The notes under the pieces: generated by a model
Told to the model about the DNA's origin: nothing
The model's database searches: none
The model's input: only the letters and a program-made list of their open reading frames with translations
Shown here: piece after piece, positions 9,828-20,185 of the stretch
Layout: each line of letters begins with the position of its first letter
Numbering within the stretch: the stretch's first letter is position 1
Position numbers and translations under genes: made by a program
NCBI GenBank assembly: GCA_002633025.1
Contig: NMRB01000640.1
Span: 53,582 to 117,581 of the forward strand
From: Notospermus geniculatus
Lineage: Eukaryota; Nemertea; Pilidiophora; Heteronemertea; Lineidae
DNA length: 64,000 bases
Direction of reading: 5' to 3'

Positions 9828-10739
9828 ATGGGGCTATCCAGGGAAAACTACACCTCCAGGTGGCTCTACTGTACTATAAGTCCTATTATCACTGTTTGCA
9901 ACATGGCAGAGTATGTAAAGTGGACTGTTCAGACACTTAAAAATGAGTTATCAAACAGAGGAGTGTCGCTTACAGGCAGAAGAAGTGGTCTAATCATTTT
10001 CAACCTCAGAATCCTCCATCATTGACTTAATCATCGTATCAGACTTGATATTTTGTCCATCATTCTTTTATCAAATGGCACAAATCGGCTCCTATAACCA
10101 GTTAACACCTACAGCAATAGAAACAAGTTCTAGCCTTAGGTTTTTATGCCTTAGAAATCGAATGAGCTGATTGATTTTGATCTGAGATGTTGGGGTCATG
10201 TTGATATCGACGTTCGATATCACAAAATTTGATATTTTGAGATAACTTGCCACATTGTCAACTGATCAACATGAAACAAGGACTGTGTTAAAATTCTCAG
10301 CCGCATGTGTCCGGGTGATTGAGATATCATGAGATTTTGATATTTTCAAACTTGATAATTTGAAATATCTCTACCCGTGGTTGAGGTAGAGACATGATAT
10401 CACCCATACTTAGGTTATTGAGCATGCCCATTTCGATTATGCAATGACCGTGATGATCAGGTCAAGGTCAAACTTGATAATTTGAAATGTATCTGTCTGT
10501 GATAGCAGTAGAGGTTTGATAACACCCATATTTAGGTTACAGGTATTTAGGATGCCAATTTCGATTATGCAATGACCCTGATGATCATAGGTCAAGGTCA
10601 AGGTCAGAGGTCAAGGTGAAATTTCCCAAAGAACTGATAAACAATCATGAAACTCACTGAACAGAAAGTGGATAGTAACCTATAGTAGAGTAGAGACCCC
10701 TATTATCGAGAGGTTGAAGTATATTCTGGATAGCCCCAT
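9828..10739 (+). mobile_element. Candidate element T with SAP-domain remnant
   Basis: ATGGGGCTATCCAG at 9828-9841 is inverted at 10726-10739 (CTGGATAGCCCCAT). Between the ends lie a short SAP-domain reading frame and a long stretch with TTGATATTTTGAGATA and AGGTCAAGGTCA words that recur in the element at 33915-35187. No clear target duplication was found, so the boundaries are tentative. Confidence 0.5.
9903..10025 (+). pseudogene. SAP-domain N-terminal fragment
   Basis: The frame starts at an ATG in a good context (AACATGG). Its first 30 residues fit the SAP DNA-binding helix pattern: MAEYVKWTVQTLKNEL, then SNRGVSLTGRRSGL, matching the family outline L-K-x-E-L-x-x-R-G-x-x-x-x-G-x-K/R-x-x-L. 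The reading then becomes unrelated and stops after 40 codons. SAP domains bind AT-rich or matrix-attachment DNA and commonly sit at the N-terminus of larger invertebrate transposon-linked proteins. No following exon with a catalytic domain is visible. It lies inside candidate element T, so it is most likely a transposon relic rather than a host gene. I see no canonical splice donor right after the conserved part. Confidence 0.5.
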
Positions 10740-10792
10740 GGGAGAACTAGGCCAAACACCAGACACCAGCGCCCATAAGTCTGAGTTTGATA

Positions 10793-10865
10793 CTTATCTT
10801 TTGTGTTGAACAAAGGATTAGTGTCACACTTACACTTAAGCAGTTTTATAAATATGGGTCCAGAT
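10793..10865 (+). mobile_element. Fragment of the MITE found at 45066-45206
   Basis: ACTTATCTTTTGTGTTGAAC, GTGTCACACTTACACTTAAG and TTTATAAATATGGGTCC match the right half of 45066-45206. The left half is missing. Confidence 0.55.
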
Positions 10866-10867
10866 AT

Positions 10868-10985
10868 ACAGGGAGGCTTGGTGATCTCAGCAAGTTTAGA
10901 TATTGGTGATCTCAGCAAGTTTTGGTATTGGTGATCTCAGCAAGTTTTGGTATTGGTGATCTCAGCAAGTTTTGGTATTGGTGAT
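10868..10985 (+). repeat. Short tandem repeat, 27-28 bp unit
   Basis: TTGGTGATCTCAGCAAGTTT is repeated four to five times between about 10877 and 10985 with few differences. Small minisatellite without coding meaning. Confidence 0.75.
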
Positions 10986-11200
10986 TGCGTCATGGAAGGC
11001 ATGCAGTGAAGACGTAACGTCATTCACCCGACGTCACGCAACAGAGACGCGTGACGTACCCGTACCATCCGCGATGAATTGAAGGTTACCTTCCGCGCCA
11101 CGTCCGAGGCAGGTACGCGGATTCTGGGAGGTCAATTGTGCAACGTACTGTATGTAATAAAGGAAGCGATTCATATCAAAACAATACAGCCTATCCTTAA

Positions 11201-11453
11201 AGCTGACAGGTCAGATATAGGCCTACTCTCCGACTTAGTACTTGCAAAAAAATTTACGCTCAACTTCGGCAGACCACGAGGCTGCCGAAGTCGAGCGTTC
11301 GGTAATGTTCGTAATGTACAGTACACTAAGCTTCCTATCTTGAAACACCCGTTACACCCTGCGCATACCGACTACGTCATCATTCACTCGCCTGACAACC
11401 GGAAGTGAAGGATTTTTGCATACAAGTCGGAGAGTATATCCGACATGTCAGCT
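11201..11453. mobile_element. MITE, TTAA duplication, AGCTGACA ends
   Basis: AGCTGACAGGTCAGATATAG and its inverted partner ending GACATGTCAGCT are flanked by TTAA at 11197-11200 and 11454-11457. The arms also share CTCTCCGACTT. An inner hairpin (CTCAACTTCGGCAG with CTGCCGAAGTCGAG) lies near 11265. Confidence 0.75.
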
Positions 11454-11799
11454 TTAACAAACAACTATTTGAAAGTGGTTCTGTTTTCACGTTCGAAGTA
11501 TTCTAATCCCTAATGTTAATTGCCTAGTTAATATTATGCTCTAATTCTGCTTGAAGGGTAACACGCCTTCTGTCACCATTTGTCATTTGATGAAGATCCA
11601 TGAGGATTGAAATCCCATATGCATGTTTATGTTTATGTAGTGTACACATCACAATGTAAATACAATGGAATTTGTTTTAGTTGCTGCGTTCTTGTAGTCA
11701 CCATTTTTTGACACTTTCTTGGGTTAGTACGTCATTTTAGGGTCTTTAGAACCAGATTTAAGCGTTTTAGAGGGTCAGATAACCCATATACTCTAAACG

Positions 11800-12022
11800 A
11801 CTCCCACTTACCTGTCCCATTCCTGATGTCAGAAAAAAATGACTAAATCCTAAGTTGAAGATAATGGGGTGGGGGTATGGTCAGAAACAGTAATGTCCTG
11901 TCCACGTACTTAATGTCCCACTCCCGAGCTTGGCAAAGAATGACAGCGTGTGCGATATCTTCAACTTAGGATGGATTTGGTCATTTTTTCCGAGTTCGAG
12001 AATGGGACAGGTAAGTGGGAGT
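11800..12022. mobile_element. Foldback element, ACTCCCACTTACCTGTCCCA ends
   Basis: The left arm ACTCCCACTTACCTGTCCCA through CTAAATCCTAAGTTGAAGAT pairs with the right arm ATCTTCAACTTAGGAT through TGGGACAGGTAAGTGGGAGT. Arms are about 75 bases. No confident duplication at the borders. Confidence 0.65.
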
Positions 12023-12107
12023 TTAGGCCATTTACTATGTGTGAATTTTTAACTCTCTTACATGTATATTGTAATTTGGGCACATTTCCAAATGTCTTCA
12101 CCCTTAA

Positions 12108-12447
12108 AGGAAGCCTCCATTCATTGTGTAAAATTCTCAATTTTTGAAATATCGTTAATACGGAAAATTCATTGATATCTGCAACATGTCATATATTTTT
12201 TAAATCAGCAAACTCGTCATTTTAGCATTTTTATTGCATCCCAAGGGGACCATTGCACAAAACCATATGTGATGGCACATGTGTTCAATTCATGAAGGTA
12301 CTAACGAATAGGCCTAGGCAGTCAAAGTATTAGCTACAATTTTCACTACAATAAAGGTCTTCAGCCTATGGATGACATCGCAACTCGTGGCAATAGTCTC
12401 CATGGATTGATAAAAAATCAAAAGTTTACAATGAGTGGAGTCTCCCT
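12108..12447. mobile_element. MITE, TTAA duplication, AGGAAGCCTCC ends
   Basis: AGGAAGCCTCCATTCATTGT at the left and ACAATGAGTGGAGTCTCCCT at the right are inverted and flanked by TTAA at 12104-12107 and 12448-12451. The interior is AT-rich and non-coding. Confidence 0.75.
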
Positions 12448-12843
12448 TTAAACGTCCTCAGTGGCACACGTCCTATAGCTTCTCCGTCACCTTAGGGTTC
12501 CTTCCATGTCTTTCCATCCCAAGATTCGCCAGGAGATTTCTCAAATAAAATCTCCGCCTCGCTATTCGCCCTTTGATCCCGAATGGCAAAGAAATTACAT
12601 CGCGCTCAAGACTACATTATATCATATCCCGGTCGGGACATTAACTCCGTAGCCTGCATCATATTTGGTGACAATCTGTGTCATCAATTATTGATCGTCT
12701 GTTCCTGGTGAAAGTTGTTCATCATCGCCATAATTCGCCTATTAAACATTATCTTGTCGTCTGCTGAGCTCCGAGATAAAGCACACTTGTGTTGTTTTAT
12801 TACGTAGGGCAGATTGTCCGTGATTGTCCGTGACTGCAAAGAA

Positions 12844-13010
12844 TCGGCCATGTTGGCGTCATATGGCCGGCGATGACGTCAAAACTATCAAGTCATGACA
12901 TTTTGACGTCAGATCTGTGTGTTGACGCTGTGTTTATGCCGTGACGTCGCTTGACATTTTGACGGCCAATATGGCGGCATCGTGTTGTCATGGAAATGTG
13001 ACGTCACGTG
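12844..13010. promoter_or_regulatory. Candidate CRE/YY1 motif cluster
   Basis: Three perfect TGACGTCA sites (12874-12881, 12904-12911, 12999-13006) and a near match (12942-12949) occur in 135 bases. The last overlaps a CACGTG E-box (13005-13010). GGCCATGTTGG (about 12847) and AATATGGCGGC (12968-12978) resemble YY1 sites. CREB/ATF and YY1 bind such sites in animals. No start codon of a recognised gene follows, so its target, if any, is unknown, and it could instead be transposon sequence. Confidence 0.4.
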
Positions 13011-13261
13011 AAGAAATAGGAATGACGCTGTGAGTGAATGAAGGTGTATCAACCGGCATCTGTTTTGGACTGTCCAACCTTCTCTCGGTCATGCCAGGAA
13101 TCAGTGGCTTTGTAAACAAGAGATTTTTATCATGGATTGGCTACCTTTAATCGTGAACATAAGCGAATCTGCAGCCATACCCAGTTTAGATACACCAAAA
13201 TCGCAGTCGTAAGGTCAGAGAGGTCTGGCATTGCCAGGGTCCAGCTTCTGTATGTAATCTG

Positions 13262-13354
13262 CTAAAATAAAAAAAATTGTAATTTTGAAGTTGTGAATTT
13301 CGTGGGTCACGAAATTATTCTCAGTGTCATATTGGCTACCGCGACTAATTCTCT
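13262..13354 (-). mobile_element. Terminal fragment of TTAA-type MITE
   Basis: AATTTCGTGGGTCACGAAAT, ACCGCGACTAATTC and a TTAA at 13355-13358 are the reverse complement of 3859-3947. Only one end is present. Confidence 0.5.
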
Positions 13355-13424
13355 TTAAAGTCCTCGGCACCGAGACGAACAAGAATAGTCAAGTCGATGG
13401 AGTATTAATAGAAGACTACAACTA

Positions 13425-13795
13425 CTATCCATTCCACTTTCGAGTGGCGCGAGGTTTATCAACGATAGCTCCGCAACGGCTGGCTCAAATTTGATATGCC
13501 ATACATCCCGAAAAACGTGACAGAAAAAAGTTCTTTCACAAATCACAGTTTGTGTTTACGGCCGCCATTTTGAAATGACGCAATGCATCGCGCACGTGTA
13601 AACTGCACTGAACAGCATAGCGAAATGAAACGGGTTTTGAGAAAGGGATCCGTTATGCCGGCGTTACGCGAAAAATGAAGATAGCAGAAAGATACCGACA
13701 AGAAAGACAAGTCAATTGATGTATGGTATGTCAAATTTGACCCAGCCGTTGCGGAGACATCGGCTGAAAACCTCGCGCCACTGGGATGTGGAATC
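13425..13795. mobile_element. Foldback element with 85-base arms
   Basis: GAGTGGCGCGAGGTTTATC, then CTCCGCAACGGCTGGCTCAA and TTTGATATGCCATACATC, pair with GATGTATGGTATGTCAAA, GCCGTTGCGGAG and CCTCGCGCCACT on the right. The loop (about 13512-13708) is unrelated sequence. Confidence 0.65.
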
Positions 13796-14049
13796 AAGTG
13801 TAATCAGCCAGAGTTCTTATTCCAATATCATCCGGGATTTATTGGCATTAACACTAACAGCGGAAGTGGAAGAATTTCAAAATCTACTACATAAGATGTA
13901 TAGGCGGTTGAAAACTTCATTATCTGTGTAGGTAATGTGCTATGCAGGCGGAAATCTTCGTGAGATCATCTCGAACCTAAAATGTATGGGCGCTACCTCA
14001 TTCTGCCAGATCGTTTCCGCGACACGCCCAATTGAATGATATGGTCGGT

Positions 14050-14660
14050 AAAACCGAATACGAACAAGAATAAGAACAATATCAAGGAAAAGAACCAGAA
14101 TAAAAACAAGAACAAGAACACGAACAAGAACAAGGACAAAAACAAGAATACGAAAAAGAACAAGAATACGAACATGGACAAGAATAGGAAAAAGAACAAG
14201 AATAGGAACAAGGACAAAGAAAAGGAGAACATAACCAATAATAAGAACAAGGACATGAACAGAATACATGTAAGAACAAGAGCAAGGATAAGAACAAGAA
14301 CAAGGATAAGAACAAGAATAAGGAAAATAACAAAGACAGGAAAAAACAAGGACATGAATAGAATAATGACGAGAACAAAAATAAGAACAAGGACAAGAAC
14401 AAGCAAGAACAAGGACATGAACAGAATAAGAACAAGAATACAAACAAGGACATGAAAAAGGAAAAGAAGAACAAGGATAAAAACAAAAATAAGGACAAGA
14501 ACAAGAACAAGGACAATAACAAGAATAAGAACAAGAATAAGAACAAAAAAAAGAACAAGAAAATGAATGAACAAGGACAAGAAGAACAAGAATAAGAATA
14601 AGAACAAGAATAAGAACAAGAGCACGAACAAGTAAAAGTAGCATAATAGAATAAAAACAA
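14050..14660 (+). repeat. AAGAAC/AAGAAT hexamer-like array
   Basis: About 600 bases consist of purine-rich 6-base units (AAGAAC, AAGAAT, AAGGAC, ACGAAC). The plus strand reads as Lys/Asn-rich and the minus strand as Phe/Leu/Val- or Cys/Ser-rich. All three minus frames are open for long stretches, as expected for a low-complexity array, so none is called a gene. Confidence 0.85.
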
Positions 14661-15217
14661 AAAGCAATTCCAAGTGCCTACATTTCAGAATTTGACGTAC
14701 ATTGCATTTCCTGCAAAGTCTGGAAGGTAGTGCCTTGTTCGGATATTTTTATAACTGGCCGTCTCCATCAGACCCTGTCAGTCTAACCGATACTCTGATA
14801 TTTCAAACATGCATGCATCGATCTAAAATTGCCCATTAAGCAAACTAATCTCTGCCAGCAATAAAATGTATTGACAGAACCATTTACCTGAGATGAAAAG
14901 GGCACTCTGATTGGTTGCCCTCCTTACGATAGTCATTCCGTGTAGACTCGTGAGTGTAAGGAACACAATCATTTTATGCTATCGGAACTGAAGGGCTTGT
15001 CTCGACCTGTCATAGTTTGATTTATTACTCAAACGTATAGTGGCCAATTGAGAATTTTCCCATTATTATCTTGTGCTTAAAAAACAAAGTAGTTCAACTC
15101 ACCCGTTTATTTCGTTGATGAATCACAGCCTTGACGACGAGAAAAACAGTCAGGGGTCACCTTCCAATGTCCCTAGTGTCCTGAAACCTGCAACAAACTA
15201 GATGCCATCTCGGACCT
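14661..15217. other. Intergenic DNA, nothing recognised
   Basis: No repeat or coding signature noticed. Confidence 0.4.
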
Positions 15218-15221
15218 TTAA

Positions 15222-15498
15222 AGCTAGGCGCACACAGAGAAAGATTGCTCAGACGTATTTAGCACAGCCTTATTGAAATGGCTGAGCCACGAAACTTTGC
15301 AGCGTGCGCCTGATGGCACAGCCATATTTGTGGCTGCACCTTGTGGCTCTGCCATATTCCTTAAATCCAGTCGGTTTGATATTTGGTGCAGCCGTGCAGA
15401 GCGGCACAGCGATATTCTGGTCTCAGCCAATTTGGCTATGGCCCAAATTAGGCTGTGCGAAATGCGTCTGAGCGTTATTCGTCTGTGTACCACTTAGC
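15222..15498. mobile_element. Family N MITE (N2), TTAA flanks
   Basis: The ends AGCTAGGCGCACACAGAG and CGTCTGTGTACCACTTAGC lie between TTAA at 15218-15221 and 15499-15502. This copy is uninterrupted and serves as the empty-site reference for the MITE at 6839-7019. Confidence 0.7.
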
Positions 15499-15509
15499 TT
15501 AAGCGCAGT

Positions 15510-15835
15510 AATTGTCCTTACTCAATAGATCAATATCCTTACACAATATATCATTGTCCGTACTTAATAGATCATTGTCCATACCGTTGTCCTTACTCAG
15601 TAGATCATTGTCCTTACTCAATGGATCAATGTCCTTACTCAAAAGATAAATGTCCTTACTCAATAGATCATTGTCCTTACTAAATAGATCAGTGTCCTTA
15701 CTCAATAGATCGTTGTCCTTACTCAGTAGACCATTGTCCTTACTCAATGGATCATTGTACTTACTCAAGAGATCAATGTCCTTACTCAATACATCATTGT
15801 CCTTATTCAGTAGATCATTGTCCTTACTCAATTAA
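15510..15835 (+). repeat. 21-bp minisatellite, block 1
   Basis: About 15 copies of a 21-base unit (consensus TCCTTACTCAATAGATCATT plus G). Because 21 is divisible by 3, frames stay open and spell heptapeptide repeats on both strands; this is a consequence of the unit length. A second block lies at 16570-16855. Confidence 0.9.
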
Positions 15836-15838
15836 GGA

Positions 15839-15975
15839 AATGGCGCCCGCCATGTCGGGGGACAGACCGAAATGTCACCCCGAGAAAACATTGTTGACCG
15901 AGGCCGTCGAGGTCAACAATGTTTTTTCGAGGGGTGACATTTCGGTCTGTCCCCCGACATGGAAGGGTGCCATTT
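15839..15975. mobile_element. Foldback element between minisatellite blocks
   Basis: ATGGCGCCCGCCATGTCGGG with GACAGACCGAAATGTCACCC and ACATTGTTGACC pairs with its complement on the right. Arms are about 60 bases and the loop is a few bases near 15905. Confidence 0.7.
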
Positions 15976-16568
15976 TCTATATCGTACCGGTGTACATGTA
16001 TGTGTCACAACCCGTCTCTGCGGCTGTGCCCGGCAGCGGCGGAATGCGTGAAGACGACGAACCATTGTCAACCACAATTTGGAAAAAAAATTCCCGTGTT
16101 AACCTAGGCCAAAAGGATTTGAATAACGAAGGAATAAAACGTGGTAATATTCTTCCAAACGCGACGTGGTATTATTCTGTTAGGCCTACATTGCGTAATA
16201 CTGCTAAACTTGTAAGTCCACTCTACGTGTGCATTGCTGCTGTGATTGAACAGGTAGCCTGAGGCACTGACATCGGCATCTCCCGCATCGGCTCTCTGCG
16301 ACCGGTAGGCCGAGAATTTATGACTGTTGAACATGCTGATACTACGACAATCGATACCAGAATAGGATTTAATCGGCGCTCGATAGCCTAATATATGCGA
16401 CTTCAAATATTCGAAGCGGTCAAGCGAAAAAAAAAACGTCCTCCATTTTGTTTTCCGTGAGCGGTGGACATTACATCTTGAGCGGGAGACATTGAAAAAT
16501 GTTCACCGCTCACGTGACGCGTCTCGGCCAATCATATTCAGGGATTCTCTCATGAGGTACGATATAGA
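15976..16568. mobile_element. Candidate element with TCTATATCGTACC ends
   Basis: TCTATATCGTACC at 15976-15988 is inverted at 16556-16568 (GGTACGATATAGA). Together with the preceding foldback it separates the two minisatellite blocks, so it probably inserted into one array. A 66-base hairpin (CGTGAGCGGTG with CACCGCTCACG) lies at about 16456-16515. Confidence 0.45.
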
Positions 16569-16569
16569 C

Positions 16570-16855
16570 CAATGTCCTTATTCAATAGATCAATGTCCTT
16601 ACTCAATAGATCAATGTCCTTACTAAATAGATCAATGATCTTTCTCAATAGGCCGATGTTCTTACTCAACAGATCAATGTCCTTACTCTATAGATCGATG
16701 TTCTTACTCAACAGATCAATGTCCTTACTCTATAGATCGATGTCCTTACTCAACAGATCAATGTCCTTTCTCTATAGATCAATCCCCTTACTCAAGAGAT
16801 CAAAGTCTTTACTCTATAGATCGATGTCCTCACTCAAGAGATCAATGTTTGTCTC
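16570..16855 (+). repeat. 21-bp minisatellite, block 2
   Basis: The same 21-base unit as block 1, with variants ATGTTCTTACTCAACAGATC and CTTTACTCTATAGATCGATG. Some double units alternate CTCAACAGATC with CTCTATAGATC, suggesting a 42-base higher-order period. Confidence 0.85.
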
Positions 16856-17070
16856 ACAGAAAAAAATATCAAAAATTTTAGATGCAGTTAACAGGCCATG
16901 ACTCGATGAATGATCAGTGAGACAAGTTTTGTTTCATAAGACAAGTGTGGAAATTTTTCGTAAGAGCGTTTGACGAATTGCACGTCAGGGGTTTCTTTGT
17001 GTTGTAATGAAAAGATGTCAATAAATTCTCGACGGCGTTTTATTCAAAGGGATTGAAATTGGACACGTTC

Positions 17071-17278
17071 ATGAGAGCTACCCTAGCCGTCGGTTCATGT
17101 TTTTTTTCGAATACGAGTTGAGAACGTCACGTGAAAGTGACATGCCTCCATGTGAAATAATCTGATTGATGATCGACTATGACCATAACATTTTTTTTAT
17201 TATTCAACTGTTGCTAACAAATTTTCACAATTCGTGTTTGAACAAAAACACGAATCGACGGCTTGGGTAGCTCTTGAA
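17071..17278. mobile_element. Foldback relic
   Basis: GTTCATGAGAGCTACCCTAG and CCGTCG pair with CGACGGCTTGGGTAGCTCTT on the right. Arms are about 30 bases with a long AT-rich loop. Confidence 0.5.
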
Positions 17279-17293
17279 TGTACGACTTAAACT

Positions 17294-17457
17294 GGCTATT
17301 TGTATTTTGCGGAACGGAACGGAACAATGACCAGGGCCGAGGTTGTGCCGTTCCGTTCCGCAAAATACTGATTAGACATGCAAATCTGTACTATGCGGAA
17401 CGGAACAACCTCGGCCCAGGTCACTGTTCCGTTCCGTTCCGCAAATTACAAATAGCC
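17294..17457. mobile_element. Palindromic MITE with 9-bp direct repeat flanks
   Basis: GGCTATTTG and CAAATAGCC mark the ends; ACTTAAACT occurs directly repeated at 17285-17293 and 17458-17466. The interior has inverted clusters of GGAACGGAAC. A 9-bp duplication would fit a Mutator-like source. The adjacent tandem repeat complicates this reading, because its second unit also begins with ACAAATAG. Confidence 0.55.
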
Positions 17458-17699
17458 ACTTAAACTGAAATCTCAACTCACCATTCGCATTCTGTTTCTA
17501 GGTGTGACACTAGACGAAACGACCAACGCTAACCTGGCATTCCATTGGCTGCCACTATGAGGAACCCGGATGTACAAATAGTCACTTAAACTAAAATCTC
17601 AATTCATCATTCGCATTTTGTTTTCTAGGTGTGACACCAGACGAACCTACCAACTCTAACCTGGCATTCCATTGGCTGCCACAATGACGAACCCGGATG
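17448..17699 (+). repeat. Tandem duplication, about 126-bp unit, upstream of receptor exon
   Basis: Two copies (about 17448-17572 and 17573-17699) share CTTAAACT, AGGTGTGACAC, CTAACCTGGCATTCCATTGG and ACCCGGATGTA with roughly 10 percent differences. Each contains one ATTGG (inverted CCAAT) box. The pair ends about 360 bases upstream of the likely start codon of the receptor exon, so it could contribute to a promoter; this is an inference. Confidence 0.75.
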
Positions 17700-18056
17700 T
17701 ATACCGAACGAAAAGACAGTGATGCAAGCCTTGATTGGCTGTTTCAAGCCTGGTCATCCTCACGCGCATGCGTGCGGAGGTCAATCAGAATGGAGGCTAT
17801 GGGTGACTCGGGAAGTCCTTGCGCAGGCGCACGGACCTCCATGGAAAGATCCGATAAGAAGACTTCCGGGAAGTGGAAAGGACAACCACGTGATCGGCCA
17901 TCATGCGCAGGCGCAAGTGATAAAACCGGAAGATGTTCGAAGCCGCTGAAAAAAGGGAAATATTGGCGGCGTAATTTATGCCAAAACCAAAGGAAAACAG
18001 GGTTTAAAAACTATTTGAATGTCAACTTCTCTGACTTCTCGGCAATTGCAAATCTT

Positions 18057-18672
18057 ATGAGATTATTTATCTTGGTGTATGTTTTTGCGCACTGTTGCCT
18101 ATCGTCTTGCGCAAAACAGTTATACAAGGCCGCCATCTTTGTTCCTGGCGACTGCAGCAGCGCCACCTATCGAGATTACCTAAAAACAGTGGAATATTCA
18201 TTCGAAGTCGCAAACAAAATGTATCCTGATTTTTCTGTGGATTATGTGATGCAAAAATCCTGTGATATTGCCTCGACAGTTGAAAAAATGTCGGAAAGTT
18301 TCAGCAATACATCACTCGTCGCTGTGTTGGAACATGGGAACTATTTCATATGTCGGATGTACAGTCAGTTCCCGAAGCGTAAAGTCCCCTTTATTTCGTC
18401 GAGCTGCTCGAAAGGAGAACACTTTGCCATGACGTCATCCTCGGCAACTCGAAGCGCAAATGCATTGATATCAGTTCTGAAGTACTTCAGATGGGGAACA
18501 TTACTGATTTTAACAGAAAATCTGGACCCGATGCGTGGGATTTGTCGGGAAAGCGCAATTCGCCTGGCGGAGGTGGGGTTCAAAATAGTTTTAAAGGAAT
18601 TAGATACTACCTCGATCAGGGACAAGAATACGTTAAAGGCAGTGCTTTCGGAAGCGGACACAAGAACGAAAG
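18057..18672 (+). CDS. Receptor ectodomain exon, ANF-receptor-like (partial)
   Basis: This exon encodes the N-terminus of an extracellular ligand-binding protein. From the chosen ATG the first 20 or so residues form a signal peptide (MRLFILVYVFAHCCLSSCA). Then KQLYKAAIFVPGD and ENLDPMRG-type segments follow the periplasmic-binding-like fold of natriuretic peptide receptors, receptor guanylate cyclases and class C GPCRs. SLVAVLEHGN, RKVPFISSSCSKGE, SATRSANALISVLKYFRWGTL and AEVGFKIVLKEL match the alternating strand-helix pattern, including the PxISxxxS block and the helix before the WxxL strand. The frame is open 120 codons further upstream, but those residues look non-native, so the signal-peptide Met is preferred. 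A donor (AAAG/GTAGGC) at 18672/18673 is a plausible exon end; the frame stays open to 18737, so a later donor is possible. No transmembrane, kinase-like or cyclase exon was recognised downstream. It may have long introns or be an orphan fragment. Confidence 0.65.
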
Positions 18673-18878
18673 GTAGGCCCTATTTTCTTATGCTAAAGCG
18701 AATTGGTAATTTGGCAAGAGAAACAGACGTTGCGTAGGGACACACCTACGCGAAATCGCATGCGACAGGGCAACGGATCCGCAAAATGCTTTGAACATTT
18801 TTTTGCGTGCAGTGTGGCGAAAAAATAACGCCTTTACCGCGTCGCGTCAACGCATCGTATTAGATATATCCCGAGCCT

Positions 18879-19193
18879 AAAGCCGTCCATACACGGCGCA
18901 ATATTATTGCACAATATGGGGCCCAAATGGGTGGTCGTGTGCTTTTCGCAATGATGGGTAGAAGAAAGATTGGCAATAATATTGCCCGTTGTGATCCTCA
19001 TATTGTGCAATAATATTGATCGTGTATGGGTCGCTGAAAGCGGCCCAAACACGATCAATATTATTGCACAACATGGGCCCAAAATAGGGGCATGTGCTTC
19101 TGACATGATGGGTAGAAGAAAGATTGGCAATAATATTGCCCATTTTGAGCCTCATATTGTGCAATAATATTGTGCATGTATGGGCGGCTTTAA
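18879..19193. mobile_element. AT-rich MITE with internal duplication
   Basis: TAAAGCCGTCCATACACG at the left and its inverted partner CATGTATGGGCGGCTTTA mark the ends. Internally CAATATTATTGCACAA and GATGGGTAGAAGAAAGATTG each occur twice, so the element is a partial tandem of a unit of about 150 bases. It sits just after the receptor exon, in its first intron if the gene is intact. Confidence 0.65.
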
Positions 19194-20180
19194 GCCAATG
19201 TTCCAAAAACGGCTTTACCGTACAGCCGTAGTCACCTGCACACAGCGTCGCAGCCTTATTCAGGGCGAAAGAATGTGTACGACCCGAATATCGCTGCTAG
19301 CATCAAATACGAGTCAGGGTAAAGTTCAGGCTGATTTGTCATGGGGCATCGATGCTTTAATTCCCGGCACGTCGTCCGCACATTATTTCTTAATGTTGTT
19401 TCCTTGTTTCACTCGATCACCCGTTCAGTCACCGCGACGCTATCCCCTCGTTTATTACAGGCTTAAACAGCCCAACACCTACACCCCGAATAACTCTCCC
19501 AACCCACCGACCTTGAGGTCGATCGGGTTGGCATGCCAAGCAGCTACAAGGGTCAGCAGATGGATTAGACCCTGACTCCATGTCCTAATGTGTCATTTTG
19601 CCGCTACTCTCATACACATATGCCGTTAGGAGATCATTCTGGCATGATATTCCGTTTTCTAACAATAGCACCCTGGGAGATCGCGATAACCACTCGACGC
19701 GGAGGTTCACCAACTAGCCGCGTCATTCTGCATAAAATTCACCCGTGAATGCAGGGGAAATTGTGAGGGAGGTCGCCCCCTCTGCGACTAAAATGGGGCG
19801 ACTACAGATGCGACTACTATACGTCGCCTGTGATAATTCGGTCAGTGATGTCATCCACGACATCACTGATCTTCCAAGGAAGCATTTGTCGCAAACGAGT
19901 CAACAAAAACTAAAAAAAAACTGAAAATATGTTCAGTCGCTGCTGTGGTCGCAAGACAGGTGTGAAGGGAAAAAATGTCCTAGGAAAAACTGTCCGGGGA
20001 ACAAAAGATCCTATTGTTACATTCTAATCTCTGACAATTGGTTTCTATACCCATGCCGCTTAATCCGTCATTCAACAATAGAAGTGGACACTTTTTACAG
20101 GGGGACACTATTTACTGCTACACCGGTCGCCTAGAAAATCGCTCGAAAAAACGCTAGTGTGCGGTGCCCTTATAGAAACC
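19194..20180. other. Intergenic or intronic DNA
   Basis: A hairpin CAGTGATGTC/GACATCACTG lies near 19842-19870 and several GTCGC words recur between 19770 and 19950, suggesting an old element. I found no reading frame resembling the next exon of the upstream receptor. Confidence 0.4.
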
Positions 20181-20185
20181 CCTTC

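Noticed and set aside
13940-14673. Long overlapping frames of up to 234 codons over the AAGAAC array
   Set aside because: All minus-strand frames are open because of the low-complexity repeat; residues are monotonous (Phe/Leu/Val or Ser/Cys) and carry no domain.
15499-15831. 110-codon repetitive frame (LSKDNDL units)
   Set aside because: It is the translation of a 21-bp minisatellite; open frames on both strands follow from the unit length.
15510-16855. CRISPR-like array of regular repeats
   Set aside because: The units are contiguous with no unique spacers, and the DNA is eukaryotic.
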